Positions 10,661 to 18,157 of a stretch of 19,622 nt of DNA are shown here, one piece after another. The stretch's first letter is position 1; each line of letters begins with the position of its first letter. A model generated the notes under the pieces. That model was not told the DNA's origin. It saw nothing but the letters and a program-made list of their open reading frames with translations, and searched no databases. A program made the translations under genes and the position numbers. The DNA is from Actinomycetes bacterium (GTDB lineage Bacteria > Actinomycetota > Acidimicrobiia > Acidimicrobiales > Microtrichaceae), in NCBI GenBank assembly GCA_023392475.1, contig JAEVZA010000378.1, forward strand, positions 1-19,622. Reading direction: 5' to 3'.

Positions 10661-12152
10661 CGAAGCGCCCTCCCGCGGCGATCGTCCCGACGGGTTCGTC
10701 GGCGGTGGGACCGTCCTCGACCGGCGCCTCGGCGTCGACCGGGTCGACCGCCTCGACCGACACCGGGATGGCGTCGCGCCGCGTGATCTTGGCCTCGAAC
10801 TCGTGGCGGAACCGCCGGATCGCGGAGGTGATCGGCGCGACCGACGACGGCCCCAACGGGCAGATGGTGGTCTGGCGGGGCGGGAACGGCACGGCGTCGA
10901 GGCCGTTGGCCGGGTCGGCCGCCACCGGGTACGGCCCCGGGCTGATGTTGTCCGCCACGTCGAGCAGCAGGTCGATGTCGCTCGGCCGGCCGTGGCCGTC
11001 GAGGATGCGCTGGAGGATCTTCTCCTCCCACGTCGTGCCCTCGCGGCACGGGGTGCACTTGCCGCAGGACTCGCGGGCGAAGAACCGCACCACGCGCAGG
11101 CAGGCCCGCACGGCGTCGGTGGTCTCGTCCATCACGACGATGGCGCCCGAGCCGAGCATGGAGCCGGCGGCCCCGATCGGGCGGCCCTCCATCGCCATGT
11201 CCACCTGCTCGGGGAAGAACCACGGTGCGGACGCCCCGCCCGGGATGAACATCTTGAGCTCGTGGCCGGTGCGGATGCCCCGGCCGTAGTCCTCCGACTC
11301 GAACAGCTCGCGGAACGTGGTCGTGCCCTGCGGGATCTCGTACACGCCGGGGCGGTTCACGTGACCGGACAGCGCGACGAGCCGCGTGCCCGGCGACGTC
11401 TCGGTCCCGGTGCCGCAGAACTCGTCGACGCCGTGGTTCAGCAGCCACGGCAGGTTCGACAGCGTCTCGACGTTGTTGACGATCGTCGGCTGGAGGTACA
11501 GGCCCTTGGCGGCCGGGAAGAACGGCGGCTTGAGCCGCGGCATGCCGCGGTTGCCCTCGAGCGACTCGATGAGGGCCGTCTCCTCACCGACGATGTACGC
11601 GCCGGCGCCCCAGTGCAGGACGATGTCGACGCTGAAGTCGGTGCCGAGGACGTTGCGCCCGACCAGGTTCGCCGCGTACGCCTCGTTCAGCGCGGCGGCG
11701 ATGCGCTCCTGCGCGTGCGGCATCTCGCCGCGGACGTACAGGAAGACCTGCGCCACGCCGATGGCGTACGCCGCGATCAGGCACCCCTCGATGAGCTGGT
11801 GGGGGTCGCGCTCCATGAGCACGCGGTCCTTGTACGTCCCGGGCTCTGACTCGTCGCCGTTGACCACCAGGTAGCGCGGCCACACGCCCGGCGGGCAGAA
11901 CCCCCACTTCACGCCGGCCGGGAAGCCGGCGCCCCCGCGACCGAGGAGCGTCGCGTCCTTGACCAGGCCCTGGACCTCGGCCGGCGACATGGCCAGCGCG
12001 GCGCGCAGCCCGGCGTAGCCCTCGTACGAGCCGCTCGAGCGGTAGCCGTCGATCGTGTGCGCGCCCTCGACGTCGAAGCGCGACGACACGACGCGCGGCA
12101 CGCCGGGCGCGGCGCCCGTCACGGTGCTCCCGGATCCGATCGAGAGCGTCAC
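10653..12152 (-). CDS. nuoF: NADH-quinone oxidoreductase subunit F (NADH/FMN-binding)
   Basis: NuoF is the NADH dehydrogenase subunit: it binds NADH and FMN and carries cluster N3. The GTG start overlapping the nuoE stop (GTGA) gives 499 residues. The glycine-rich flavin/nucleotide motif GRGGAGFPAGVKW is at 71-83, and the conserved NGDESEPGTYKDR at 98-110. The cluster ligands are C363, C366 and C369 (ESCGKCTPCREG) with C431 (TICPLG). The spacing between the third and fourth cysteines (61 residues) is longer than the roughly 40 I recall for E. coli NuoF. A C-terminal acidic, Pro/Ala-rich tail of about 40 residues follows. It overlaps nuoG by 8 nt. Confidence 0.96.
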   Translation of the reverse strand: MTLSIGSGSTVTGAAPGVPRVVSSRFDVEGAHTIDGYRSSGSYEGYAGLRAALAMSPAEVQGLVKDATLLGRGGAGFPAGVKWGFCPPGVWPRYLVVNGDESEPGTYKDRVLMERDPHQLIEGCLIAAYAIGVAQVFLYVRGEMPHAQERIAAALNEAYAANLVGRNVLGTDFSVDIVLHWGAGAYIVGEETALIESLEGNRGMPRLKPPFFPAAKGLYLQPTIVNNVETLSNLPWLLNHGVDEFCGTGTETSPGTRLVALSGHVNRPGVYEIPQGTTTFRELFESEDYGRGIRTGHELKMFIPGGASAPWFFPEQVDMAMEGRPIGAAGSMLGSGAIVVMDETTDAVRACLRVVRFFARESCGKCTPCREGTTWEEKILQRILDGHGRPSDIDLLLDVADNISPGPYPVAADPANGLDAVPFPPRQTTICPLGPSSVAPITSAIRRFRHEFEAKITRRDAIPVSVEAVDPVDAEAPVEDGPTADEPVGTIAAGGRFDV

Positions 12153-12784
12153 CGCTGCTCCTCGCTGGCGGCCGCCTCGGCCTCGGCGCGAGCGATCCAC
12201 GGCGGGATCACCTGGTCCTCGGGCGGCGTCACGTTGGCCAGCTCCGACGGCGGCAGGTCCTGGCGGACGCGTCCGAGCGTGCCGTGGTCGGGGACGGCCT
12301 CGGCCAGCGCGCCGCTGCGGGCGCCCTGGAAGATCTCGTCCAGGTCCTGCGTGGAGACCTGGTGGAAGTAGCGGTAGTTCACCTGCACGGCGGGCGCCTC
12401 GGTGCACGCCGCGATGCACTCGACGTCCTCGAGCGTGATCGCGCCGTCCGACGTCGTGCCGCCGGCTCGCACGCCGAGCACCTGCTCCGCGTGGTGGAGG
12501 AGCTCCTCGCCGCCGAGCAGCTGGCACGAGATGTTCGTGCACACGTTGACGCAGTAGCGGCCCACCGGGTGCATCTTGAACATCTCGTAGAAGCTCGCGG
12601 TGCCGAGCACCTCCGCCGGCGTGCAGTCGACGAGCTCGGCGACGTGCGCCATGGCGTCCTCGGAGAGCCAGCCGTCCTGCTCCTGCGCGAGGTGGCAGAG
12701 CGGGATCGTGGCCGACTTCGGGCGCGGGTAGCGGGCCACGATGTCGCGCGCGAGCGCCTCGTTCTCGGCGGTGAACCGGGCCAT
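12149..12784 (-). CDS. nuoE: NADH-quinone oxidoreductase subunit E (2Fe-2S)
   Basis: NuoE is a thioredoxin-like 2Fe-2S protein (cluster N1a) that pairs with NuoF at the tip of the peripheral arm. The 211-residue product has the four ligands C82, C87 (CTNISC), C123 and C127 (ECIAAC) with family spacing. The N-terminal helical bundle (about 3-70) contains the conserved GTASFYEMF. A C-terminal extension of about 50 residues (after 160) is rich in Ala, Glu and Pro and is longer than in E. coli NuoE (about 166 residues). The ATG overlaps the nuoD stop by one base. The open frame upstream of this ATG is a nuoD shadow and was not used. Confidence 0.95.
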   Translation of the reverse strand: MARFTAENEALARDIVARYPRPKSATIPLCHLAQEQDGWLSEDAMAHVAELVDCTPAEVLGTASFYEMFKMHPVGRYCVNVCTNISCQLLGGEELLHHAEQVLGVRAGGTTSDGAITLEDVECIAACTEAPAVQVNYRYFHQVSTQDLDEIFQGARSGALAEAVPDHGTLGRVRQDLPPSELANVTPPEDQVIPPWIARAEAEAAASEEQR

Positions 12785-14115
12785 CAGCGGTCGACGTCCC
12801 CCATGATCGGGTCCACCGAGCTGACGATGGCGACGGTGTCCGCGATCAGGGAGTCCTTCATGAGGTGCGGGAGCGACTGGAGGTTCACGAAGCTGGGGCC
12901 TCTGATGTGCATGCGGACCGGGTTCGACGAACCGTCCGACACCAGGTAGCAGCCCAGCTCGCCCCTCGGGTTCTCGACCGCCACGTAGACCTCGCCCTCG
13001 GGCACCTTGAAGCCCTCGGTGAAGATCTTGAAGTGGTGGATGAGCGCCTCCATGGACTCGTCGATGCGGGCCCGAGGCGGCGGGGTGACCTTCTTGTCCT
13101 GGATCCGGTAGTCGCCGGACGGCATCTTGTCCATGCACTGCCGGATGATGCGAATCGACTCGCGGATCTCGTTGAGGCGGATGGCGTACCGGTCGAAGCA
13201 GTCCCCGTAGGAGCCGACGATCACGTCGAAGTCGACCTGGTCGTACGCCAGGTACGGCATGTCCCGACGGAGGTCCCACGCGTAGCCGGTCGAGCGCAGG
13301 ATCGGGCCGGTCGCACCGAGCGCCAGCGCCTCCTCGGCCGTGATCACGCCGACGCCCTGGAGCCGCTCCCGCCAGATCGGCTGGCCCGTCATCAGCACGT
13401 CGAACTCGTCGAGGCGCGCGGGCAGCGTGTCCAGCAGGGGCTCGAGGAACTCGCGCCAGCCGTCGGGCAGGTCCGCGGCGACGCCGCCCGGCCGGATGTA
13501 GTTGTGGTTCATCCGGAGCCCGGTGACGGCCTCGAGGAAGCGGAGGAGCTCCTCGCGCTCGCGCCAGCCGTAGAGCATCATCGACACGGCGCCGAGGTCC
13601 ATGCCGTTCGTGGCCATGAACAGCATGTGCGACGAGAGCCGGTTGACCTCGCACATGAGCATGCGGATCCACTGGGCCCGCTCGGGCACCTCGATGCCGA
13701 GCAGCTGCTCGGTCGCCATCGAGAACACCAGCTCGTTGAAGAGCGGCGCCGCGTAGTCCATGCGGGTCACGTTCGTGGGGCCCTGGAGGTACGTGAGCTG
13801 CTCGCCCGTCTTCTCCATGCCGGTGTGCAGGTACCCGATGACCGGCTTCGAGCGGGTGATGAGCTCGCCGTCGAGCTCGAGCACCAGCCGCAGCACGCCG
13901 TGCGTCGACGGGTGCTGCGGCCCCATGTTCATGATCATGCGCTCGCCGACGCCCTCGTCGGTCGGCGGCTGGTAGCCGGAGCGCTGCTCCGCCTCGGTCT
14001 CGGACATGCGCAGCACGGCGTCGTCGTTGCGCAGGCGCTCGAGCGCGTCGTCGAGCACGCGGAGGTCGACCGCGGCGTTCGGTGCGTCCTGGATGTCGGT
14101 GTCGGTGGCGCTCAT
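12784..14115 (-). CDS. nuoD: NADH-quinone oxidoreductase subunit D (49-kDa)
   Basis: NuoD, with NuoB, forms the quinone-reduction site of complex I and descends from the large subunit of NiFe hydrogenases. The 443-residue product shows GPQHPSTHGVLRL with H68 and H72, GYLHTGMEK at 94-102, and Y121 in RMDYAAP. By ungapped spacing from the HPSTHG motif, H72 and Y121 match the quinone-binding His38 and Tyr87 of Thermus Nqo4. The C-terminus SSVDPIMGDVDR is typical. NuoC and NuoD are separate here, not fused as in E. coli. The ATG has an AGGAG at 6-nt spacing. The N-terminal extension of about 40 residues before the core is acidic and looks helical; M37 is a possible alternative start. Confidence 0.97.
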   Translation of the reverse strand: MSATDTDIQDAPNAAVDLRVLDDALERLRNDDAVLRMSETEAEQRSGYQPPTDEGVGERMIMNMGPQHPSTHGVLRLVLELDGELITRSKPVIGYLHTGMEKTGEQLTYLQGPTNVTRMDYAAPLFNELVFSMATEQLLGIEVPERAQWIRMLMCEVNRLSSHMLFMATNGMDLGAVSMMLYGWREREELLRFLEAVTGLRMNHNYIRPGGVAADLPDGWREFLEPLLDTLPARLDEFDVLMTGQPIWRERLQGVGVITAEEALALGATGPILRSTGYAWDLRRDMPYLAYDQVDFDVIVGSYGDCFDRYAIRLNEIRESIRIIRQCMDKMPSGDYRIQDKKVTPPPRARIDESMEALIHHFKIFTEGFKVPEGEVYVAVENPRGELGCYLVSDGSSNPVRMHIRGPSFVNLQSLPHLMKDSLIADTVAIVSSVDPIMGDVDR

Positions 14116-14121
14116 GAGGTG

Positions 14122-14126
14122 CTCCT
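14122..14126 (-). promoter_or_regulatory. Shine-Dalgarno site for nuoD
   Basis: AGGAG lies 6 nt before the nuoD ATG, inside the 31-nt nuoC-nuoD gap (14116-14146). This is the clearest stand-alone ribosome binding site within the nuo block, where most other genes start by stop/start overlap. It supports the long NuoD start over M37. The gap also contains the short palindromes CCGGCCGG and GGGCCC, for which I infer no function. Confidence 0.7.
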
Positions 14127-14146
14127 GGGCCCTGGTCCGGCCGGCG

Positions 14147-14698
14147 TCAACGCGCGGACGGGGCGGCCTTGAACTGCACCGGGATCCGACCCGACGGGTC
14201 GTCCTTGCGCAGCGGGTACCCCTCCCAGTCGTCGGGCAGGAGGATGCGGGTCATGTCGGGGTGGCCCTCGAAGCGGATCCCGAACAGGTCGAAGGTCTCG
14301 CGCTCCGCGTTCTGCACGCCGGGGTGCAGGTGGAACAGCGACGGCATGGTCGCGTCGTCCTCCGGGACCTGGACGCGGAGGCGGATGCGGCTGCGCTCGA
14401 GGTGGTTCAGCAGGTTGACCACGACCTCGAACCGCTCGCCGGTCACGCCGTCGGGCAGGCCGCGGTCACCGTGGTGGCCCAGGTGGTCGACGGCGCAGAG
14501 GTCGACGCACACCCAGTAGCCCGCGGTGCGGAGCGTGCCGACGAGCCCGAGGTAGGCCTCGCGGTCGGGGTGGAGGACGACCTGGCCGCGCGAGCGCGTG
14601 ACCGGCACGTCGAACATCGTCTCGACCGCGGGGCCCGCGGCCTCGTCGCCGGCGTCGGGACCGTCGGTCCCGGCCGCCTCGTCGGCGCCGGCCGACAT
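14147..14698 (-). CDS. nuoC: NADH-quinone oxidoreductase subunit C (30-kDa)
   Basis: NuoC is a cofactor-free structural subunit of the complex I connecting module, beside NuoD and NuoB. The 183-residue protein has an acidic Ala/Gly/Asp-rich lead of about 25 residues. The alpha/beta core follows, with the family signature at 131-155: AERETFDLFGIRFEGHP, then TRILLPDDW. The C-terminus carries the usual GYPLRKD (160-166). The ATG overlaps the nuoB stop by one base (TGATG). A 31-nt gap separates it from nuoD, so the two are independent genes, unlike the fused nuoCD of enterobacteria. Confidence 0.96.
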   Translation of the reverse strand: MSAGADEAAGTDGPDAGDEAAGPAVETMFDVPVTRSRGQVVLHPDREAYLGLVGTLRTAGYWVCVDLCAVDHLGHHGDRGLPDGVTGERFEVVVNLLNHLERSRIRLRVQVPEDDATMPSLFHLHPGVQNAERETFDLFGIRFEGHPDMTRILLPDDWEGYPLRKDDPSGRIPVQFKAAPSAR

Positions 14699-15297
14699 CA
14701 GCGGCCTCCGAGCGTGAAGTTCCCGGGGACGGTGACCTCGGTGGTCTGGCCGTCCCGCTGGTCGACGAGGATCTCGGCGCCGCGGCCGGTCTCGTCTCGG
14801 CGGCGCAGGATCTCGCCGGTCTCGATCAGGCCGTGCAGCGTGACGATCGCGTGCATGAGCGTCTCCGGCCCGGGCGGGCAGCCGGGGGCGTACACGTCGA
14901 CCGGCACGACCTGGTCGACGCCCTGGACGATGGCGTAGTTGTTGAACATGCCCCCGCTCGACGCGCAGACGCCCATCGAGATGACCCACTTGGGCTCCAT
15001 CATCTGGTCGTAGATGGTGCGGAGCACGGGGGCCATCTTCTGCGACACGCGACCGGCCACGATCATGAGGTCCGCCTGGCGCGGCGAGGCCCGGAAGACC
15101 TCCATGCCGTAGCGGGCGAGGTCGTAGTGGGAGCCGCCGGCCGCCATCATCTCGATCGCGCAGCAGGCGAGGCCGAACGTGGCCGGCCACGTGCTGCGGC
15201 GCCGCGCCCAGCGCACGAGGTCCTCGATCTGGCCGGTGAGGAAGTTGTGCTCGAGGCCGGCCAGCCCGTCGTTGCGGACGTTCTCGACCAGGCCCAT
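14698..15297 (-). CDS. nuoB: NADH-quinone oxidoreductase subunit B (cluster N2)
   Basis: NuoB carries cluster N2, the last iron-sulfur centre, which reduces quinone at the NuoB/NuoD interface. The four ligands are C45, C46 (FGLACCAIEMM), C111 (GVCASSGG) and C140 (YAPGCPPGPE). Starting at the ATG at 15297 gives 199 residues beginning MGLVENVRND, which matches the usual family N-terminus. An in-frame Met 25 codons upstream (15372) would overlap nuoA and adds Arg/Pro-rich sequence with no family counterpart, so I rejected it. A 16-nt gap follows the nuoA stop, with only a weak G-rich ribosome binding site (GGGGA, about 10 nt upstream). Confidence 0.96.
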   Translation of the reverse strand: MGLVENVRNDGLAGLEHNFLTGQIEDLVRWARRRSTWPATFGLACCAIEMMAAGGSHYDLARYGMEVFRASPRQADLMIVAGRVSQKMAPVLRTIYDQMMEPKWVISMGVCASSGGMFNNYAIVQGVDQVVPVDVYAPGCPPGPETLMHAIVTLHGLIETGEILRRRDETGRGAEILVDQRDGQTTEVTVPGNFTLGGR

Positions 15298-15313
15298 CAG
15301 GAGCCGGTCCCCG

Positions 15314-15811
15314 TCATCCGTGGTCCCCCGTGGACACGAGCTCCCGATCGGCGGCACCGCTCGGGCGGGCACGGCCGTCCAGCCCGACGCGCCGCACGGT
15401 CGAGGCCGTCGTGCGCTGCGGGGTGGTCGCGAGGCGCGACCGGCGGCGGTGCAGCGGCGGGCCCCAGTCGAGGGCGCCCTTGCTGATCAGGTACAGGAAC
15501 GACTCGAACACCGCGGCGCTGAAGATGCCGATCGCGGCGAGGCCGAAGCCGCCGAGGTCCGAGTACACCTGGGTGAACGGGTAGAAGAAGATGATCTCGA
15601 TGTCGAAGACGATGAAGATCATCGCGATCAGGTAGAAGCGCACCGGGAACCGCTCGGGCGGATCGGCGGCGTCGACGATCCCGCACTCGTAGGGCGCCAC
15701 CTTGGCCGCGGTGGGCCGGGGCGGCGTGAGGATCCGCTGCATCACGAAGCTGATCGCCGCGAACAGCGCCGCCAGCACCAGCAGGGCGACCAGGGGGAGG
15801 TACTGGCCCAC
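15314..15811 (-). CDS. nuoA: NADH-quinone oxidoreductase subunit A
   Basis: NuoA is a three-helix membrane subunit near the quinone chamber. I chose the GTG at 15811, 2 nt after the upstream stop, giving VGQYLPLVALL and 165 residues. An in-frame ATG at 15862 would overlap the upstream gene by 49 nt. Helices run at about 4-24, 59-79 and 89-110, with YECG (41-44) and FDIEIIFFYP (69-78, conserved acidic residues) as family signatures. After the usual end of the protein (KGALDW, 111-116) there is an extra Arg/Thr-rich tail of about 49 residues, uncommon for NuoA. It is the first gene of the nuo block but is joined to the preceding genes without room for a separate promoter. Confidence 0.93.
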   Translation of the reverse strand: MGQYLPLVALLVLAALFAAISFVMQRILTPPRPTAAKVAPYECGIVDAADPPERFPVRFYLIAMIFIVFDIEIIFFYPFTQVYSDLGGFGLAAIGIFSAAVFESFLYLISKGALDWGPPLHRRRSRLATTPQRTTASTVRRVGLDGRARPSGAADRELVSTGDHG

Positions 15812-15813
15812 GG

Positions 15814-16812
15814 TCAGCCGACCTTCTCGGGCACCGCCGGAGGCGCCTTCGACGGGTCCCACTCGGCGTGGACCCGCATCGAGCGCCGGTCACGGCGGTT
15901 CAGCATCCAGATGAGGACGGCGAAGATGATCCCGTTGAAGATGCAGAAGAGCGCGGGCACCTGTCGCTTGTTCCCCAGGTTGCGCTCGAGCAGCACCGTG
16001 ATCGTCGACGCGTTCTTGTCGATCTCGGCGGGCGGGGGCGCCTCGCCGGGCGCCGTCACCTGCGCGACGTTCTTCTGCAGCGTCACCGCGGCGTAGAGCG
16101 GCGGGTTCTTGAGCTCGAAGGTGGTCTCGATCCGGCGCCACGCCTTGTCCAGCAGGCCCCGCTCGCCCTTCACGGTCTCCGGCTCGGCCGCGGACTTGCC
16201 GCCGAAGAGGAAGACGTCCTTGATCGTGTAGTCGGCCGAGCTCGTGGTGGAGCCGAACACCTGCTCCGCCAGCAGCGTGGCGTCCGCCGCGGCCGAGGCG
16301 TCGCCGCGCCGCGAGTCCGACTCCGGCAGGATGCGCCAGCCGTCGAGCTTCTCGTCCAGCTGCGCCTTGAGCGCGGGCGCCGCGGTGACCGCCTTGGTGA
16401 GGGTGGCGGCCGTGAAGCCCTCGCCCTCGGTCTTCGCGATCTCCTTGGCGACGTCGGGGTGCTTGTCCAGGTAGTCGGCGAGGAACTGCTCCGGGTCGGG
16501 GAGGCTCTCGCTCTTCGGCAGCTTGTTCAGGACCTGGTTGTTGGCCGAGGAGCTGCGGCTGTAGTTGATCTCCTTGGCGACCCAGGACGGGTCCTTGCCC
16601 TTGAGCCCGATGCCGTAGATCCACCACACGGCGCCCATCGCGAACATCCAGCCGAACAGCGCGGCCATGGCGATGAGGAAGCCGTTGCGGACGCCGATGT
16701 TGGTGGCGAGGAGCAGGTACGGCGTGCCGACGAGGACGAGCACGCCCACGAGGACGACCAGGACGCCCCGGATGTTCGGGTCGTACTGGATGGCGGCGAG
16801 GAGGTTCAGCAT
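15814..16812 (-). CDS. Uncharacterised three-helix membrane protein at the bc/nuo junction
   Basis: I do not recognise this 332-residue protein. Two hydrophobic helices lie near the N-terminus (about 16-38 and 43-66, the latter containing the aromatic run AVWWIYGIGLKG). A polar domain of about 215 residues (70-285) follows, then one C-terminal helix (286-304) before a basic RRDRR. The positive-inside rule places the C-terminus in the cytoplasm and the large domain outside. It has no haem, iron-sulfur or flavin motif, and only one cysteine (C290, within the last helix). It starts 4 nt after the cytochrome c stop and ends 2 nt before nuoA, so it is almost certainly co-transcribed. Its context suggests an accessory or assembly factor of complex III or of a complex I/III assembly; this is inference only. 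Confidence 0.85.
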   Translation of the reverse strand: MLNLLAAIQYDPNIRGVLVVLVGVLVLVGTPYLLLATNIGVRNGFLIAMAALFGWMFAMGAVWWIYGIGLKGKDPSWVAKEINYSRSSSANNQVLNKLPKSESLPDPEQFLADYLDKHPDVAKEIAKTEGEGFTAATLTKAVTAAPALKAQLDEKLDGWRILPESDSRRGDASAAADATLLAEQVFGSTTSSADYTIKDVFLFGGKSAAEPETVKGERGLLDKAWRRIETTFELKNPPLYAAVTLQKNVAQVTAPGEAPPPAEIDKNASTITVLLERNLGNKRQVPALFCIFNGIIFAVLIWMLNRRDRRSMRVHAEWDPSKAPPAVPEKVG

Positions 16813-16816
16813 CGGA

Positions 16817-18055
16817 TCACTTGCTCTCGGTGGCCGGCAGCTTGACGTCCGCGAACGTGGGCGACTGCGAGGTCCCGGCGAGCGGGCTCTTCACCGTCGA
16901 GTCGTTGTCCAGGTTGCGCTCGTAGGTGACGATCGCCCACACCTCTTCGGGCGTGAGCATGCCCTCGGCGCCCTTGTCGGGCACGCCCTTGTCGGCCTGG
17001 CCGGTGTTGCGGTTCACGCCGAAGCCGGGCATCTGCGGGTTGCCCTGCTTGCGGGAGAAGTAGAGCTTCCCCTCGTCCATGCCGTTCCACACGAGGTTGA
17101 AGTGCTGCTGCTCGGTGGCGGCGTTCTCGACGCCGACCAGGTTCGGGCCGAACGAGCCGTACTCGAGGCGCTCGAACGGCTCCCAGGCCTTCCCGTAGTT
17201 CGCGCCGGCCACGTGGCAGCGGGCGCACGAGTAGGAGCCCTGGGCGAGGGACTGGTTGTTGAACAGGATCTCGCCGAGCTTGATCTCGTCCGCCCGGGAC
17301 AGCCGGTTGGCGTTGACCGCCTCGACCGTGCCGTTCGGGACGACGTCCTGGTTCGACTTCCGGACCTCGAGCATCCGGGCGTACAGCTCGGGATCGATGC
17401 CCTTCACGACGTCGTCGACCTGGGTGCGCATCTGCTTCTGCGAGAGCTGGATGCTCCACAGGTAGTCGATGACGTTGTCGATCTGCTGGGTGGTGAGCGG
17501 ACCGCCGCCGTCGGCGCCCCACGCCGCCATCGGCGTGCCCGGGCGGCCGTAGTCGAGGATGTAGCGGACCTGGTCCTCGTTGTAGCGGTAGAGGACGTTG
17601 TTGAGGGCCGGCGCCTCCCAGTTGACCTGGGCGACGAACTGGCCGTTCTGGTCGTTGATGACGAAGTTGGCCACGCCGCCGACGCCGGCGCCGCCGTGGC
17701 AGTTCACGCACTGGGCGCCGTTCTCGTAGGTGTCCAGCCCACGGGCGACGAAGTCCTCCTGCGAGGACTCGACGGCGCCCTTCTGGCGGCCGGGCTCGGC
17801 GAGCCAGTACAGCGGGAGGACGACGGCGATGACGGCCAGCAGGCCGAGCGCCGAGAACAGGGCGACGTTGAGCTTCGGGCCCTCGAGCTCGTCGTCGGTC
17901 AGGTACTCCTTGCGGTTGGCGGCCAGCTCGATCTCGGAGCCGACCTCCTTCTGCGCGGCGCGCATGTTGAAGAAGAACCAGACGATGAACCCGATCGCCA
18001 CCACGGCGAGGATCACGAAGCCGAAGGCCCGTTGTGTCGTAGTTGCGACGATCAT
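16817..18055 (-). CDS. Membrane-anchored dihaem cytochrome c of the bc complex
   Basis: This 412-residue protein is the likely electron acceptor from the Rieske protein within a quinol:cytochrome c reductase. Two N-terminal helices (11-30, 64-84) are separated by a charged, presumably cytoplasmic loop containing EIELAANRKEY. Outside the membrane are two cytochrome c domains with haem sites C116-x2-C119-H120 (CVNCH) and C277-x2-C280-H281 (CARCH). Probable axial methionines are M176 (GTPMAAWG) and M342 (NPQMPGFG). A roughly 60-residue helical linker joins the domains. It is comparable in role to actinobacterial QcrC, but QcrC as I know it is anchored by a C-terminal helix. The start ATG has only a weak ribosome binding site, and its early codons (GCA, ACT, ACA, CAA) are unusually AT-rich for this genome. 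Confidence 0.9.
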   Translation of the reverse strand: MIVATTTQRAFGFVILAVVAIGFIVWFFFNMRAAQKEVGSEIELAANRKEYLTDDELEGPKLNVALFSALGLLAVIAVVLPLYWLAEPGRQKGAVESSQEDFVARGLDTYENGAQCVNCHGGAGVGGVANFVINDQNGQFVAQVNWEAPALNNVLYRYNEDQVRYILDYGRPGTPMAAWGADGGGPLTTQQIDNVIDYLWSIQLSQKQMRTQVDDVVKGIDPELYARMLEVRKSNQDVVPNGTVEAVNANRLSRADEIKLGEILFNNQSLAQGSYSCARCHVAGANYGKAWEPFERLEYGSFGPNLVGVENAATEQQHFNLVWNGMDEGKLYFSRKQGNPQMPGFGVNRNTGQADKGVPDKGAEGMLTPEEVWAIVTYERNLDNDSTVKSPLAGTSQSPTFADVKLPATESK

Positions 18056-18157
18056 CTGCTGCTCGTACGTCTCCCTGTGGGGCGGCCAGGCCGCCCGTGT
18101 CCCTGCGTGCCCGGGCGCCGCGGCGCCGCTCGGCTGCTCAGTGCTGTGCGGTGTGCG
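18056..18157 (-). other. 102-nt intergenic region with two GC-rich inverted repeats
   Basis: This is the longest non-coding gap in the window, between the Rieske and cytochrome c genes. It holds a perfect 14-bp palindrome, GGCGCCGCGGCGCC (18114-18127). It also holds an inverted repeat at 18080-18096 (8-bp arms around one base; realistically a 6-bp stem with a 5-nt loop). No T-run follows either on the minus strand, so neither is a classical terminator. I cannot identify a convincing promoter. Possible roles are a pause, an RNA processing or stability element, or a protein-binding site adjusting the Rieske to cytochrome c ratio; none is demonstrated. Confidence 0.5.

Noticed and set aside
8237..10786. 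Long plus-strand open frame of 849 codons
   Set aside because: It is a shadow of nuoG. The sequence is almost entirely Arg, Gly, Val, Ala, Glu and Asp, with no family features and no start context.
15298..15372. Upstream ATG for nuoB at 15372
   Set aside because: It overlaps the end of nuoA and adds 25 residues with no counterpart in NuoB. The ATG at 15297 gives the typical MGL start.
15812..15862. Upstream ATG for nuoA at 15862
   Set aside because: It would overlap the preceding gene by 49 nt and add Gly/Arg-rich residues not seen in NuoA. The GTG at 15811 fits the normal N-terminus and has a purine-rich site upstream.
18080..18127. Inverted repeats after the Rieske gene as a transcription terminator
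   Set aside because: Neither is followed by a T-run on the minus strand, and the downstream gene belongs to the same complex. They are kept only as possible RNA elements.
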